From: an uncultured Clostridia bacterium
Lineage (GTDB): Bacteria; Bacillota; Clostridia; TANB77; CAG-508
Direction of reading: 5' to 3'
DNA: 64,000 bases
Assembly (NCBI GenBank): GCA_928721915.1
Contig: CAKMVZ010000001.1
Coordinates: 434,001-498,000 of the forward strand
Shown: positions 36,194 to 45,549 of the stretch, piece by piece
Layout of the letters: every line of letters starts with the position of its first letter
Numbering within the stretch: position 1 is the first letter of the stretch
Program-made: the position numbers and the translations under genes
The notes under the pieces: model-generated
What the model saw: the letters and a program-made list of their open reading frames with translations, nothing else
Told to the model about the DNA's origin: nothing
Databases searched by the model: none

Positions 36194-37128
36194 ATGGACT
36201 TTTTAAAGTATTTTCCAGAGAAAATAGAAAAAATCCTCATAGAAAATGCAAAAGATTTTTTCTCTTCTATAGAAGAAATAAGATTAAGAAATAATAGGCC
36301 AATTATTTTAAAAATGCAAGATGGAGAAAAAATTATAAAATATGATGTAACAACAGAAGATCTTTTATATATTTTACAACATATTTGTGAAAACTCAATT
36401 TATTCATATCAAACTCAAATTTCCAAACGGCTTTGTAACAATAAAAGGTGGACATAGAGTAGGAATCACAGGAAGCGCAGTTATGGAAGATGAAAAAATT
36501 ATAAATATAAATTATATTTATAGTTTGAATTTTAGGATTGCAAAAGAAGTAATTGGATGCTCAAAAAGAGTTTTAAAAGAAGTTTTAAATTTAGAAGAAA
36601 ATAATATTTATAATACATTAATTGTATCAAGCCCAGGAGCTGGTAAAACAACTATTTTAAGAGATTTGGTAAGACAAATAAGTACAGGAATTAAAGATCT
36701 AAAATTTAAAGCTATAAATGTAGGAGTAGTCGATGAGCGAGGCGAAATAACTGCACTTTATAAGGGAAGTCCTCAAAATGATGTTGGTGTAAAAGTAGAT
36801 ATTATTGAAAATGCACCAAAAGATATTGCAATGAATATGTTAGTTAGAACTATGACTCCAAAGGTAATAATTGCAGATGAAATAGGAAGTAAAGAAGATA
36901 TAAAAGCAATTAATTATGCAGTTTGTTCAGGCGTTAAAGGTATTTTTACAGCTCACCGGAAGTTCTATGTTAGATTTAGGATTAAATCCAATTATAAAAG
37001 ATTTAATTTCAATGAATATAATAGAAAGAATTATTTTTTTAGATGAAAATAAAAAGGGGTTTATAAAAGATATTTATTATTTAGATAAGAAAAATAAAGA
37101 ATACTTAATTAAAACAGAAGAAATTTAG
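36194..37128 (+). CDS. spoIIIAA: SpoIIIAA, secretion-type ATPase, two CGG +1 shifts
   Basis: 310 residues. CGG at 36428-36430 (CGGC) breaks the frame; skipping C restores ISKGFVTIKGGHRVGITG. The ATPase core follows: VSSPGAGKTTILRDLVRQ (P-loop), VGVVDERGEI and PKVIIADEIGS (Walker B). CGG at 36957-36959 restores TAHGSSMLDLGLNP, a conserved segment of the family. SpoIIIAA powers the mother-cell side of the SpoIIIA-SpoIIQ feeding-tube channel. First gene of the complete operon, which is under SigE in relatives. Confidence 0.93.
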
Positions 37129-37151
37129 AAGAAGTTTTAGAAAGGATAAGT

Positions 37152-37661
37152 ATGCTTATTTTAAAATATATAGATATTGGTTTAATAATAATTGTTAGCG
37201 CATATATTGGTTTTTATAAATCTAAAAAATTTTTTTATAGAGTAAAAGCATTAAAAGATTTTAAAAGTGCTTTAAATATTTTTAGAAGTAAAATTGAGTT
37301 TACATATGAGCCGATTGGAGATATTTTTAATGAAATTTCAAAAGTAATTTATTTAGGTGAAGATAATATTTTTAAAAATTTTAATAAAATAGAAAGTACA
37401 GAAGATACCAATATAGCTTGGAATAAAACAGTAGAAGAAAGCTGTTTTGAATTTACAAATGAAGATAAAGAAGTTTTAAAATTACTTGGAAAAATGCTTG
37501 GAAAAACTGATAAAACCGGACAAATTAGTCAAATTGATTTAGTTGACAATTTTTTAGATAAACAAATTTTAGAAGCAGAAGAAGAAAAAAATAAAAATGA
37601 AAAATTATATAGAACATTGGGAATAGTTTGTGGACTAGTAATTGCAATTATTTTAGTATAA
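37152..37661 (+). CDS. spoIIIAB: SpoIIIAB
   Basis: 169 residues: an N-terminal membrane helix, a long helical cytoplasmic region (KALKDFKSALNIFRSKIEFTYEPI, LLGKMLGKTDKTGQ) and a C-terminal helix (RTLGIVCGLVIAIILV). The layout resembles GspF-like platform proteins, as expected for SpoIIIAB. 23 bases after spoIIIAA. No in-frame CGG. Confidence 0.9.
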   Translation: MLILKYIDIGLIIIVSAYIGFYKSKKFFYRVKALKDFKSALNIFRSKIEFTYEPIGDIFNEISKVIYLGEDNIFKNFNKIESTEDTNIAWNKTVEESCFEFTNEDKEVLKLLGKMLGKTDKTGQISQIDLVDNFLDKQILEAEEEKNKNEKLYRTLGIVCGLVIAIILV

Positions 37662-37700
37662 AAGATAAGGCATTCGTTTTTAGAAAGGAATTGATTTTAA

Positions 37701-37895
37701 ATGGATATAGACTTACTTTTTAAAATTGCAGGGGTTGGAATTATAGTTGCTGTTCTTTATCAAATTCTTGTAAAAGCAGGAAGAGAAGATCAAGCTATGA
37801 TGATGACTTTAGCTGGAATGGTTATTGTGCTTACTATAGTAATAAGTGAAATAAGCGATTTATTTACAACTGTAAGGACGGTGTTTAATTTGTAA
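37701..37895 (+). CDS. spoIIIAC: SpoIIIAC
   Basis: 64 residues, two membrane helices; MDIDLLFKIAGVGIIVAVL and GREDQAMMMTLAGMVIVL are typical. Its stop overlaps the spoIIIAD start by one base (TAATG). Confidence 0.92.
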   Translation: MDIDLLFKIAGVGIIVAVLYQILVKAGREDQAMMMTLAGMVIVLTIVISEISDLFTTVRTVFNL

Positions 37896-38278
37896 TGGAT
37901 ATTATTAAGATTATTGGAATTGGATTTGCAACACTGATTATAACTATTATGCTAAAAGAATATAGAAAAGATTTTGCTATATATGCAAGTTTAATTGGTG
38001 GAGCAATTATCCTTTTTTATGCGATAGGATACATTGGAAATATTGTAGATTTTTTAAATGGACTAGCTAATGCAAATATTAATTCAACATATATAGTTTT
38101 ACTTATAAAAATAACTGGAATTTCAATATTAACAGAATTTGCAGTAAGTATTTGCAAAGACTCAGGTGAAAGTTCTATTGCGAATAAAGTTGATTTAGGA
38201 GGTAAAATAATTGTTATATCACTTTCAATTCCGGTAATTTCAGCAACTTTAACCTCTTTAGTAAGCTTATTAAATTAA
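37895..38278 (+). CDS. spoIIIAD: SpoIIIAD
   Basis: 127 residues with about four membrane helices. The segment LKEYRKDFAIYASLIGGAIIL and the late GESSIANKVDLGGKIIVIS match SpoIIIAD. Coupled to spoIIIAC and followed 5 bases later by spoIIIAE. Confidence 0.92.
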   Translation: MDIIKIIGIGFATLIITIMLKEYRKDFAIYASLIGGAIILFYAIGYIGNIVDFLNGLANANINSTYIVLLIKITGISILTEFAVSICKDSGESSIANKVDLGGKIIVISLSIPVISATLTSLVSLLN

Positions 38279-38283
38279 TAATA

Positions 38284-39385
38284 ATGATTTTAATTATATT
38301 AGAACCTGTATGTTTTGCAAATAACAATGAAATAATTAATTCACAAGCTCAATCTACAGGAGTGTCAACATTTTTAGAAGAATCAAAAAAATATGTTTCA
38401 AATACATTTCCAGATTTAGACATAAATGAAGTTTTTAATAGTTCTATATCTGGTGAATTAAAAATAGATGGATTATTTGGGTGGATTGTTAATTTATTAG
38501 GTGATGAATTAAAACAGGGGATAGTAGCAGTTGTATCAATTTTAATAATTGTAGTTATACATAGCATATTAAAATCTATAATTGAAAATCTTGGAAATGA
38601 CCGGAGTATCAAAAATTGCATATTTTATACAATATTTGATTATAGTAGGTTTAATAGTAAATACTTTTACAGATATGTTAGGGATTGTAAGAGAAGCTAT
38701 TACAAATATTGTTAATTTTATGAATTTGCTAGTACCAATTTTAATAACCTTAATGTTAACATCAGGTTCAATAGTTTCAAGTGCAATAATTGATGGAATA
38801 CTTCTTTTTGTAATTAATATTATGGGAAATTTGATTAATAACTTAATTATTCCAATCATTTTAGTTGCAACAACTTTATCAATAGTTTCAAATTTTTCAG
38901 ATAAAATTCATGTTGGCAGACTTTCAAAATTTATGAAATCTGCTATTATCTGGATTTTAGGAGTTGTACTTACAATTTTTGTTTGTCTTTTATCAATAGA
39001 AGGTACTTTAGGAAGTTCGGTAGATGTTTTAACATCTAAAACTGCAAAAGCAGCAGTATCAACATTTATCCCTGTAGTTGGCAAAGTAATAGGAGATTCT
39101 GTAGAAACTGTAATTGGATGCGCAAATATTTTAAAAAATGCAGTTGGGGCAATAGGACTAGTTATAATTTTAGGAATTGTATTAATTCCAATTATAAAAG
39201 TTACTATAATGTGGGCTTTAATTAAAATATTATCAGCACTCTGTGAAATAATTGCAGATGAAAAAGTTGTAAATTTATTTGATGCAATAGGAGATAGCTA
39301 TAAAACTTTATTTGGAATTTTAATATCTGTTTCAGTTATGTTTATTGTTGGAATTACACTTGTTTTAAGAATTACAAATATTTAA
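38284..39385 (+). CDS. spoIIIAE: SpoIIIAE, multi-helix channel protein, one CGG +1 shift
   Basis: 366 residues: N-terminal signal-like helix, an extracytoplasmic stretch (about 15-75) and about seven membrane helices. CGG at 38602-38604 breaks the frame inside the first helical hairpin; skipping C restores NDGVSKIAYFIQYLI and the remaining 260 residues, including the conserved SIEGTLGSSVDVLTSKTAKAA segment. The zero-frame product would stop after 143 residues. Confidence 0.92.
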
Positions 39386-39394
39386 GGAGGAAAA

Positions 39395-39855
39395 ATGGGA
39401 GCCATAAAGTTATGGGCTGAAAATATTATTATAGTTGTAATTATTTCAATAATAATTGAAATGATTTTACCAGAAGGAAATAGTAAAAAATATGTAAAAG
39501 TTGTAAGTGGATTATATCTTTTATATGTAATTATAAATCCAATTTTAAATATTGATCTAAATTTAGATGTAAATGAAATTACAAATTCCATAGTTGGAAA
39601 TGAAACAGTTTTAACTTCAAGTACAGATGTAAAAAATAGTTATATTGCAGGTTTAGAGATTACTTTAAAAGAGCAGATTGAAAAAAACTTACGGTTATAC
39701 AGTAAGTTATGTAAAAATTAATATAAATTCTGACTATACTGACATAAATTCTATAGATATAAAAGTTGGGAGTGCTCGGATTTGATGAAAACAAAGTAAA
39801 AAATATTGTTCTTGAAAATTTTGAAATTGATAAAAATATAATAAATGTTTCTTGA
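39395..39855 (+). CDS. spoIIIAF: SpoIIIAF, two CGG +1 shifts
   Basis: 152 residues with two N-terminal helices (about 10-28 and 38-55) and a small soluble domain. CGG at 39692-39694 (CGGT) restores NLGYTVSYVKINI, and CGG at 39777-39779 restores SAGFDENKVKNIV, leading to the stop at 39853-39855. The ring-forming domain of SpoIIIAF lies entirely after the first shift, so only a shifted product would assemble. Confidence 0.88.
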
Positions 39856-39876
39856 TTTTTAGAAAGGAGTTAAAAG

Positions 39877-40452
39877 ATGTTTGAGAAAATTAAGAAAATG
39901 TTTTTTGATAAAGATAATAAAAGAAGAAATGAAAATTTAGTAGCTTTTTTAATAATTTTAGTAATAACTTTAATAATTATAAATAAAATTTTATCAGAGG
40001 ACGAGAGTAAAAATGCTTTAGATGAAAACAATGCTGAGCTTGTAACCAAAAGCAATGTAGTAGCTACAGAAGTAAGTATTGAAAATGAAAATTTAAAAGT
40101 AGAATTAGAAAATATATTATCTAAAATATCAGGAGTAGGAAAGGTTGAGGTTTTACTTACATATTCAGAAACTTCTAGTATGTCTCCATTATATAATGAA
40201 TCTACTAGCTCAAGTGTTTCAACAAGTTCAGATGGAACTACAACTGAAACTACAAGCGAAAGTAAAGAGATCTTTACAGATAGTTCAGATGAAGCAGTTA
40301 TTGAAAAATATAAAATGCCAAAATTGGAGGGGGCAATTGTTATAGCTCAAGGAGCAGGAGATATCACTGTAAAATCTAATATAGTTTCAGCAGTAGAGGC
40401 AACAACTGGGCTTCTTAATCATAAAATACAGGTTTTTGAAATGCAAGAATAA
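39877..40452 (+). CDS. spoIIIAG: SpoIIIAG
   Basis: 191 residues: basic N-terminus, one membrane helix (about 23-42), then the ring-building domain with LSKISGVGKVEVLLTYSET, a Ser/Thr-rich insertion (about 108-130) and a C-terminal GAIVIAQGAGD half, as in SpoIIIAG. It oligomerises in the intermembrane space. No in-frame CGG. Confidence 0.92.
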   Translation: MFEKIKKMFFDKDNKRRNENLVAFLIILVITLIIINKILSEDESKNALDENNAELVTKSNVVATEVSIENENLKVELENILSKISGVGKVEVLLTYSETSSMSPLYNESTSSSVSTSSDGTTTETTSESKEIFTDSSDEAVIEKYKMPKLEGAIVIAQGAGDITVKSNIVSAVEATTGLLNHKIQVFEMQE

Positions 40453-40488
40453 ATATTTTATAAAATAATTTTTAAGGAGGTAATTAGT

Positions 40489-41361
40489 TTGAATTTTAAA
40501 GAGAAGTTTAAAAAAATTTTGGATGAGAAGAGGTTAGACAGAGAAATTAAAATTGCTAGGAAAAATATTTCTGATAAAGAAAAAGAAAGAGTTCAAGTAG
40601 TTGGAAATAATTTTGAAAAGTTTAATGATTCAAATGAAAAACAAACTCAAAATTTTGATAATAAAACTGAAGTAAAAAAAGAAAATAAAACTTTAAAATT
40701 TAATTTTGAAAGATTAAAAGATGCAGGGCTAATTGCAGTTGCAGTAATGCTAGTTGGAATAGGATATGCAAATTTTTCTGGTAAAGATGATATTACTAAT
40801 AATCAAGTTCTTCAAACAACTTCAGAATATAGTAATAATTTAGGAGATGTGCAATTAGTAAGTAGTGATAATACCAAAATGGTTGAAAATGATAATAATA
40901 CAAATAGTGTAAATAATGCAAATGATACAAATCTGGTAAATTCAGAAAATATTGTAAATGTTACTACTTCGTCAGAAGCTTCAAATTCTGTAACTTCAAG
41001 TTCTACAACTTCTACATCAGAATATTTTAAAGAATTAAAATTAGATAGAGATAATATGTACTCTGAAAAATTAGAAGCATATCAAAAAATAGTAGATAGT
41101 ACATCAATTTCAAGTGAACAAAAAGCAATTGCAATTCAAGAAATTGAAAAAATAACAGAGGTGCAAAATTTAATTGAAATTTCAGAAGAATTAATTAAAT
41201 TAAAAGGTTTTGAAGATGTTGTAATATATGTAAATGAAAATGCAGTAACAGTAATAGTTAGAAGTGCAGATTTAACATCAAGCCAAGTAGCACAAATACA
41301 AAGTATAGTTACAAGACAATTAAATGTAGAGGCAACAAATATTAGTATTTCAAACAAATAA
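40489..41361 (+). CDS. spoIIIAH: SpoIIIAH
   Basis: 290 residues from a TTG start after AAGGAGG. A polar N-terminal region, one membrane helix (about 83-100), an Asn/Thr-rich linker and the YscJ/FliF-like C-terminal domain (YFKELKLDRDNMYSEKLEAY, VIYVNENAVTVIVRS). It meets SpoIIQ from the mother-cell side. The N-terminal cytoplasmic part and linker are longer than usual. Last gene of the operon. Confidence 0.9.
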   Translation: MNFKEKFKKILDEKRLDREIKIARKNISDKEKERVQVVGNNFEKFNDSNEKQTQNFDNKTEVKKENKTLKFNFERLKDAGLIAVAVMLVGIGYANFSGKDDITNNQVLQTTSEYSNNLGDVQLVSSDNTKMVENDNNTNSVNNANDTNLVNSENIVNVTTSSEASNSVTSSSTTSTSEYFKELKLDRDNMYSEKLEAYQKIVDSTSISSEQKAIAIQEIEKITEVQNLIEISEELIKLKGFEDVVIYVNENAVTVIVRSADLTSSQVAQIQSIVTRQLNVEATNISISNK

Positions 41362-41493
41362 AAATAAAAAAATTTTTTAATAGTATTTACATTTAAAAAT
41401 ATTATAGGTATAATTTTAGTATGATTGGCTATATAGCCAATAGAAAAGAATGATAAATATAGATAAAAAACTAAAGAAAGGAAAAAGTTAGAT

Positions 41494-42955
41494 ATGAAGG
41501 AACGAAAGAGAAAGATTTGGAATAATTTTAGAAATTTTGAACATTTTAAAGTAAATTCTGGAATAACGCTCGTTGCGTTAATCATAACAATAATAGTATT
41601 GTTAATATTAGCAGGAGTGACAATTGCTTTAGTAGTTCGGAGATAATGGCGTTTTAAGTCAAGCAGTAAATGCAGCAGATGAGACAAATAGAGCAAATGT
41701 GCAAAACGAACTAGAAATGGCAGTAACAGCAGTTGTAACAGACTGGAGTGGAGACAGGTATGTAAATGGAAATAACCAAAGTTTAACACAATATATGACG
41801 AAGGCAAGAGTAGAAAGTAATATGAATACAGCAGATTATGTGTTAGCAGCATTTACATTAAATACAACAAATGGGGTAAGCGTAACATATAAAAATAAAG
41901 GTTACAACTTTACAGTAACAATAACAGATTCAGGAAATAGTGCAAAAGTCACATATGAAGGAGAAGGAGAACCTGCCGAGGTAAAAGAGTGGATAGAAAA
42001 TGAAGATGGAAGTGTAACAGATGGAGAAGTAACATTGCAAGTAGGAGATTATATAAATTATGATCCAATAACAGGTGCAAGTAGAACAAGTGAAACATCA
42101 TATGCTACAGCAACAGGAGCAGAAAATAACCAAGTATTTAACTTAAATAGTTACACAGGAAAATGGAAAATATTTGGAGTAGAAAATGGAAAGATACAAA
42201 TAATACCAGAAGATGAAATAGGACCAGATAGTGGAGGATATGAAGAGGGAGGTAAAACATATTATACATTATATGGAGCAACAGGATTAAAAAATGCAGT
42301 AACAGAATTAGATAAAATATCAGCCTTATATGGCCAAGGAGAATATGCAGAAAGTGCAAGAAGTGTAAATCATCAAGATGTAGCAAATCTTGTAGGATTA
42401 ACTACAGAATATTGGAATACAACAGAAGGATATGGAAAAGATACGGTAATGTTATATGGAAACGAAGTATCAATATTCTGGGATGGAACAAATAAGCCAA
42501 GATATGAATCAACCCTTGCAGGCAATGGAAATTTATCAAGTAATCATAGTGGTGGATTTTATTGGTATGATTTTGAAACAGAAACAATGCAAAAAATAGA
42601 CTATACAACAACACCAAGTGATGAGCCAATAGTAACTATAACAAATGATTATTATGGATGTATAGGAAGTGAGTTATTAGATACATCATCAAGTAAATAT
42701 AAAATGGTATTCACGAATTCAGATGGCAGCATTTCTAATTACTGGCTGGGCTCGCGCTATAGCCGCGTCGTCCCTGGCGGCGCTTATTTCGGCGTGTACT
42801 ACGTGTATGTTGGCAGCGTTCGCGACTATTACCTTGTCTATTCCTTTAATGGTGAGATCGGCTGGGATGCGGGTGTCCGTCCCCTAGTTTCTCTACAGTC
42901 TAACATCCAGCTAACTAGCGCAGGGGCAAACACTTGGGATATCTCAGCTTCATAA
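41494..42955 (+). CDS. Pilin-like surface protein with variable C-terminus, one CGG +1 shift
   Basis: 486 residues. The N-terminus has a prepilin-type helix (SGITLVALIITIIVLLILAG). CGG at 41638-41640 breaks the frame directly after the helix; skipping C restores VVGDNGVLSQAVNAADET. The middle is AT-rich (about 28 percent GC by eye) up to 42715; the last 80 codons turn sharply GC-rich with C-ending codons (YWLGSRYSRV, GGAYFGVYYVYVG, GVRPLVSLQSNIQL). This is like the variable ends of proteins targeted by diversity-generating retroelements. Surface display is inferred. Confidence 0.72.
42715..42952 (+). other. GC-rich 3' segment, candidate diversity-generating variable repeat
   Basis: Composition switches within a few bases from AT-rich to roughly half GC, then back after the stop. 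Codons such as CGC, AGC, GTC, CTT and GGC cluster where the protein reads RYSRVV and VGSVRDYYLVYS; these are possible derivatives of AAC by adenine mutagenesis. It ends in the C-type-lectin-like VRPLVSL. No reverse transcriptase or template repeat is in the window. Confidence 0.5.
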
Positions 42956-42992
42956 AATAAGAAGCAGAAATTTTAAGAGGAATATAAATTAA

Positions 42993-43028
42993 AAAAAGTG
43001 ACTAACAATTGGGTTAGTCACTTTTTTA
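42993..43028 (+). terminator. Terminator of the pilin-like gene
   Basis: AAAAAGTGACTAA (42993-43005) pairs with TTAGTCACTTTTT (43014-43026), then T. Confidence 0.85.
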
Positions 43029-43108
43029 TATTTTTAATATCGACATAAAATTTATTATATGTTATACTAAAGCATATTGTGAATATAAAAATATTTGGAG
43101 GAATATTT

Positions 43109-43915
43109 ATGCTAATATCTATAGACTTAGATAATACATTATTAGATTTAAATAAGGAAATACCAGAAAGTACATTAAAATATTTAAATGATTTAAAAAA
43201 TAGTGGAAATATAATTGTTATAAATTCAGGAAGAACTATAGGAAGCTCTTTAAAAGCAACTAATCAAGCATTTTTTGCAAATTATATTTTAGGAGATACT
43301 GGCTCTATAATTTATGATGTAGAGAAAAAAACTGTTATAGAAAAAAGTGGAATTGATTTAAAAACAGGTGAAGAAATTTTTAATATTATAAAAGATAATT
43401 GTGTAAATTTTTCTATTTTTTCATTAGAATATGGATATTATAGATATTTTAATGAAGAGCCAAAATATATTGAAAATAGCTGCACAAGATTTTTTGATTT
43501 TGATTATATAATTAATAGGAATATTGATATAACTCATATTTCATTTAAGCCAAAATATCAAAATATGGTAAGTAATTTTGTAGATTTATTAAATAAAGAA
43601 TTTGATTGTATAAATTCTTTTGCAATGGTAGATTCCGGAGATACTGAAAAGTGGATAGAGATTATAAATAAAAATTCTGGAAAGGGAAAGACTTTATTAA
43701 GATTAGCTAAAAAATTAGGCATTGAAAGAAAAGATATAATTTCTTTTGGAGATGCAATAAATGATTTAGAAGCAATTAAAGAAAGTGGAATAGGCGTAGC
43801 AATGAAAAATGCAATTCCACTTTTAAAAGAGCAAGCAGATGATATAACTAGTTATTCAAACAATGAAGCGGGGGTAGAAAAATATTTAAGAACACTTAAA
43901 AATTTATTAGATTAG
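43109..43915 (+). CDS. HAD-superfamily (Cof-type) phosphatase
   Basis: 268 residues from ATG 43109 (GGAGG 8 bases upstream). SIDLDNTLLD carries the nucleophile Asp, NSGRTIGSSL motif II, and KGKTLLRLAKKLG plus ISFGDAINDLEAIKESGIGVAMKNA motifs III and IV. The C2-type cap lies between. Probably a sugar-phosphate or nucleotide phosphatase of the Cof family. Confidence 0.88.
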   Translation: MLISIDLDNTLLDLNKEIPESTLKYLNDLKNSGNIIVINSGRTIGSSLKATNQAFFANYILGDTGSIIYDVEKKTVIEKSGIDLKTGEEIFNIIKDNCVNFSIFSLEYGYYRYFNEEPKYIENSCTRFFDFDYIINRNIDITHISFKPKYQNMVSNFVDLLNKEFDCINSFAMVDSGDTEKWIEIINKNSGKGKTLLRLAKKLGIERKDIISFGDAINDLEAIKESGIGVAMKNAIPLLKEQADDITSYSNNEAGVEKYLRTLKNLLD

Positions 43916-44131
43916 TTTAAAAATATTCAAAAGTGTAAATATATTGTAAATTTATAAATTAAAAATTTTATTATTTTATTTATTATTTATAGTAAAGTTA
44001 TATTATAAATATAATTAGAGCATTTTAGAATATTTATTTAATTTTAGAAATTTTAAATAAAAGCTTTTTATGAATTAGAAACTACAGTCTTATGATAGAA
44101 AAATTAAAATAAAATATTTTTAAATTTACTC

Positions 44132-44160
44132 TTGACATATGCTTTTTTGTGGTTTATAAT
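44132..44160 (+). promoter_or_regulatory. Consensus SigA promoter of the tRNA-Met/tRNA-Tyr operon
   Basis: TTGACA (44132-44137), 17-base spacer, TATAAT (44155-44160). The 300 bases before it (43916-44211) hold no gene and are plain AT-rich sequence. Confidence 0.85.
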
Positions 44161-44211
44161 AATTTCTATCGTAAGGAATTTTACAAGTTTATAAAATATT
44201 TTAAAAAACTT

Positions 44212-44288
44212 GCTCCCTTAGCTCAGTTGGTCAGAGCAACCGGCTCATAACCGGTGGGTCCAAGGTTCGAATCCTTGAGGGAGCACCA
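44212..44288 (+). tRNA. tRNA-Met (anticodon CAT)
   Basis: Acceptor GCTCCCT/AGGGAGC, D arm, anticodon stem CCGG around CTCATAA (anticodon CAT), T loop GGTTCGAATCC, and encoded CCA at 44286-44288. Isotype by anticodon; a lysidine-modified Ile tRNA is not excluded. Confidence 0.92.
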
Positions 44289-44307
44289 TTTAAAAATTTA
44301 AAAATAT

Positions 44308-44393
44308 GGGTAGGTGGTCGAGTGGTTAATGGCACCAGACTGTAAATCTGGCGACGAGAGTCTACGTTGGTTCGAATCCAACCCTGCCCACCA
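44308..44393 (+). tRNA. tRNA-Tyr (anticodon GTA)
   Basis: Acceptor GGGTAGG/CCTGCCC, long variable arm typical of Tyr, anticodon GTA in ACTGTAAATC, T loop GGTTCGAATCC, encoded CCA at 44391-44393. Confidence 0.93.
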
Positions 44394-44471
44394 AATTGTA
44401 CAAATAAGAACCTATATTTCTTTGTAGGTGGATTTGCAATATCAGTACCTATTCCAAAGAAAGAAGGAAAA

Positions 44472-44506
44472 AATAAGTTACTTTATTAGAAGTAGCTTAT
44501 TTTTTT
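44472..44506 (+). terminator. Terminator of the tRNA operon
   Basis: AATAAGTTACT (44472-44482) pairs with AGTAGCTTATT (44491-44501, one mismatch), then T-run. Confidence 0.75.
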
Positions 44507-44507
44507 G

Positions 44508-44524
44508 TAGTAAAATATTATTAG
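44508..44524 (+). repeat. 17-base direct repeat, copy 1
   Basis: TAGTAAAATATTATTAG occurs here and at 50792-50808. Both are AT-rich intergenic sites within the element; it may be a shared promoter-like sequence or chance. Confidence 0.35.
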
Positions 44525-44569
44525 GGTTATCTAATACCATAAAAATTAGAATGCCATAGGAGGATTTAT

Positions 44570-44782
44570 ATGAAGATATATGAAATCAAAGAAAAAATAT
44601 TAGATACAAATTTGATAGATAATATATATCAAATAAACAAATTAATTCAAAGAATTACTAATCAAACAGAATTTATGATAAATATAAACAAAACAGATTT
44701 AGACTATATCAATATAGTTTTAGATAAAATTAAAATAAATTTACAAAAGATTTATTATATAATACTTACCTCAAATACTTAA
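44570..44782 (+). CDS. Small hypothetical protein at the left edge of the integrated element
   Basis: 70 residues with RBS AGGAGG. Helical and Ile/Lys/Asn-rich; no motif recognised. Followed by a hairpin terminator and then about 330 bases without a gene. Confidence 0.45.
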   Translation: MKIYEIKEKILDTNLIDNIYQINKLIQRITNQTEFMININKTDLDYINIVLDKIKINLQKIYYIILTSNT

Positions 44783-44787
44783 TAAAG

Positions 44788-44832
44788 TAGTACTCTTGTA
44801 ACTTGAAATACCAGTTATTAGAGTACTATTTT
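44788..44832 (+). terminator. Terminator; following 280 bases empty
   Basis: TAGTACTCTTGTAACT and AGTTATTAGAGTACTA pair around a short loop, followed by TTTT. From there to 45116 I see only AT-rich sequence without a gene. Confidence 0.65.
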
Positions 44833-45116
44833 GATATTCAATTAAAATAAAAAAACTATACATTTTTTAAAATTTATGAACAAATTTCATAAAAAGTACA
44901 GACAAAATAGAAAAAGTGCAGTACAATATTATGTAAAGCATAATATCTCAAACTAGCTCTACAAGCAGACTTGAGGATTTGTTATATAATTTAGATACTA
45001 TAATTTTAAACAGAATTGTACCATATTCAGCTTTAAATAGTCTAATAATATAAGTTGTTATCTAAGATGATAAAAGTGTTAAAATTGAATTTAGAAGATT
45101 ATAAGAGGTGTTATCA

Positions 45117-45503
45117 ATGAAAATTAAAGATGAAGCAATAGAAAGAATGGAACTATTGCAATTACACAAAAATACTATTGAAGATTTTAAGCAAAGTAAT
45201 AAATTAAACAGGTCAGAAAATGCAGGAACATTGTATTGGTTAACAGATGAGGAAAAGAAATTAGTAAATGATTTTGAAAAAGAAAATGCAGGAACAATGG
45301 TCTATCATATAATCAAAACTATAACACAAGACTTAGAAATAGTGTATGATTTACTCTATGTTACAGAAGATACAGAAGATTGGTCAATAGATAGAAAATA
45401 TTTACAAGATGATTTAGTATTATCTTATACTATAACAGAAAATTCAGAAAGTGGTTTTATTAAGATAAAAAAATTAAATGGTGGGATTATAAGGGAATAT
45501 TAA
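45117..45503 (+). CDS. Small protein paralogous to the one at 47141
   Basis: 128 residues from ATG 45117 (AGAGGTG just upstream). Features shared with 47141: an N-terminal KRLEIL/ERMELL helix, then a KxxVNDFEKE segment, the strand-like VYHIIKTI and a YDLLYVTEDTEDW segment corresponding to VYLLYVKRNKKEW. Family unknown. It directly precedes the AAA+ ATPase gene, suggesting partnership. Confidence 0.5.
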   Translation: MKIKDEAIERMELLQLHKNTIEDFKQSNKLNRSENAGTLYWLTDEEKKLVNDFEKENAGTMVYHIIKTITQDLEIVYDLLYVTEDTEDWSIDRKYLQDDLVLSYTITENSESGFIKIKKLNGGIIREY

Positions 45504-45549
45504 AAGATACTAACTAACAAAAATAAGATATATTTTTGGGGGTATTAAA

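Noticed and set aside
1984..41640. Explaining the broken genes as pseudogenes or ordinary sequencing errors
   Set aside because: The breaks hit essential genes several times each, always at an in-phase CGG, always repaired by the same one-base skip, with no other decay. Errors would not respect reading phase.
1984..41640. CGG reassigned to another amino acid, as reported for some bacteria
   Set aside because: A reassignment would keep the frame. Here the downstream protein is in the +1 frame at every site, so the triplet cannot simply encode one residue.
42740..42800. CGG-containing bases in the GC-rich end of the pilin-like gene as further shift sites
   Set aside because: These CGGs (within GGC GGC GCT and TTC GGC) are not in frame; the frame runs on unbroken to the stop.
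44400..44490. Open frame ending GGFAISVPIPKKEGKNKLLY after the tRNA genes
   Set aside because: No start codon or ribosome site, it overlaps the tRNA terminator, and no family is recognised.
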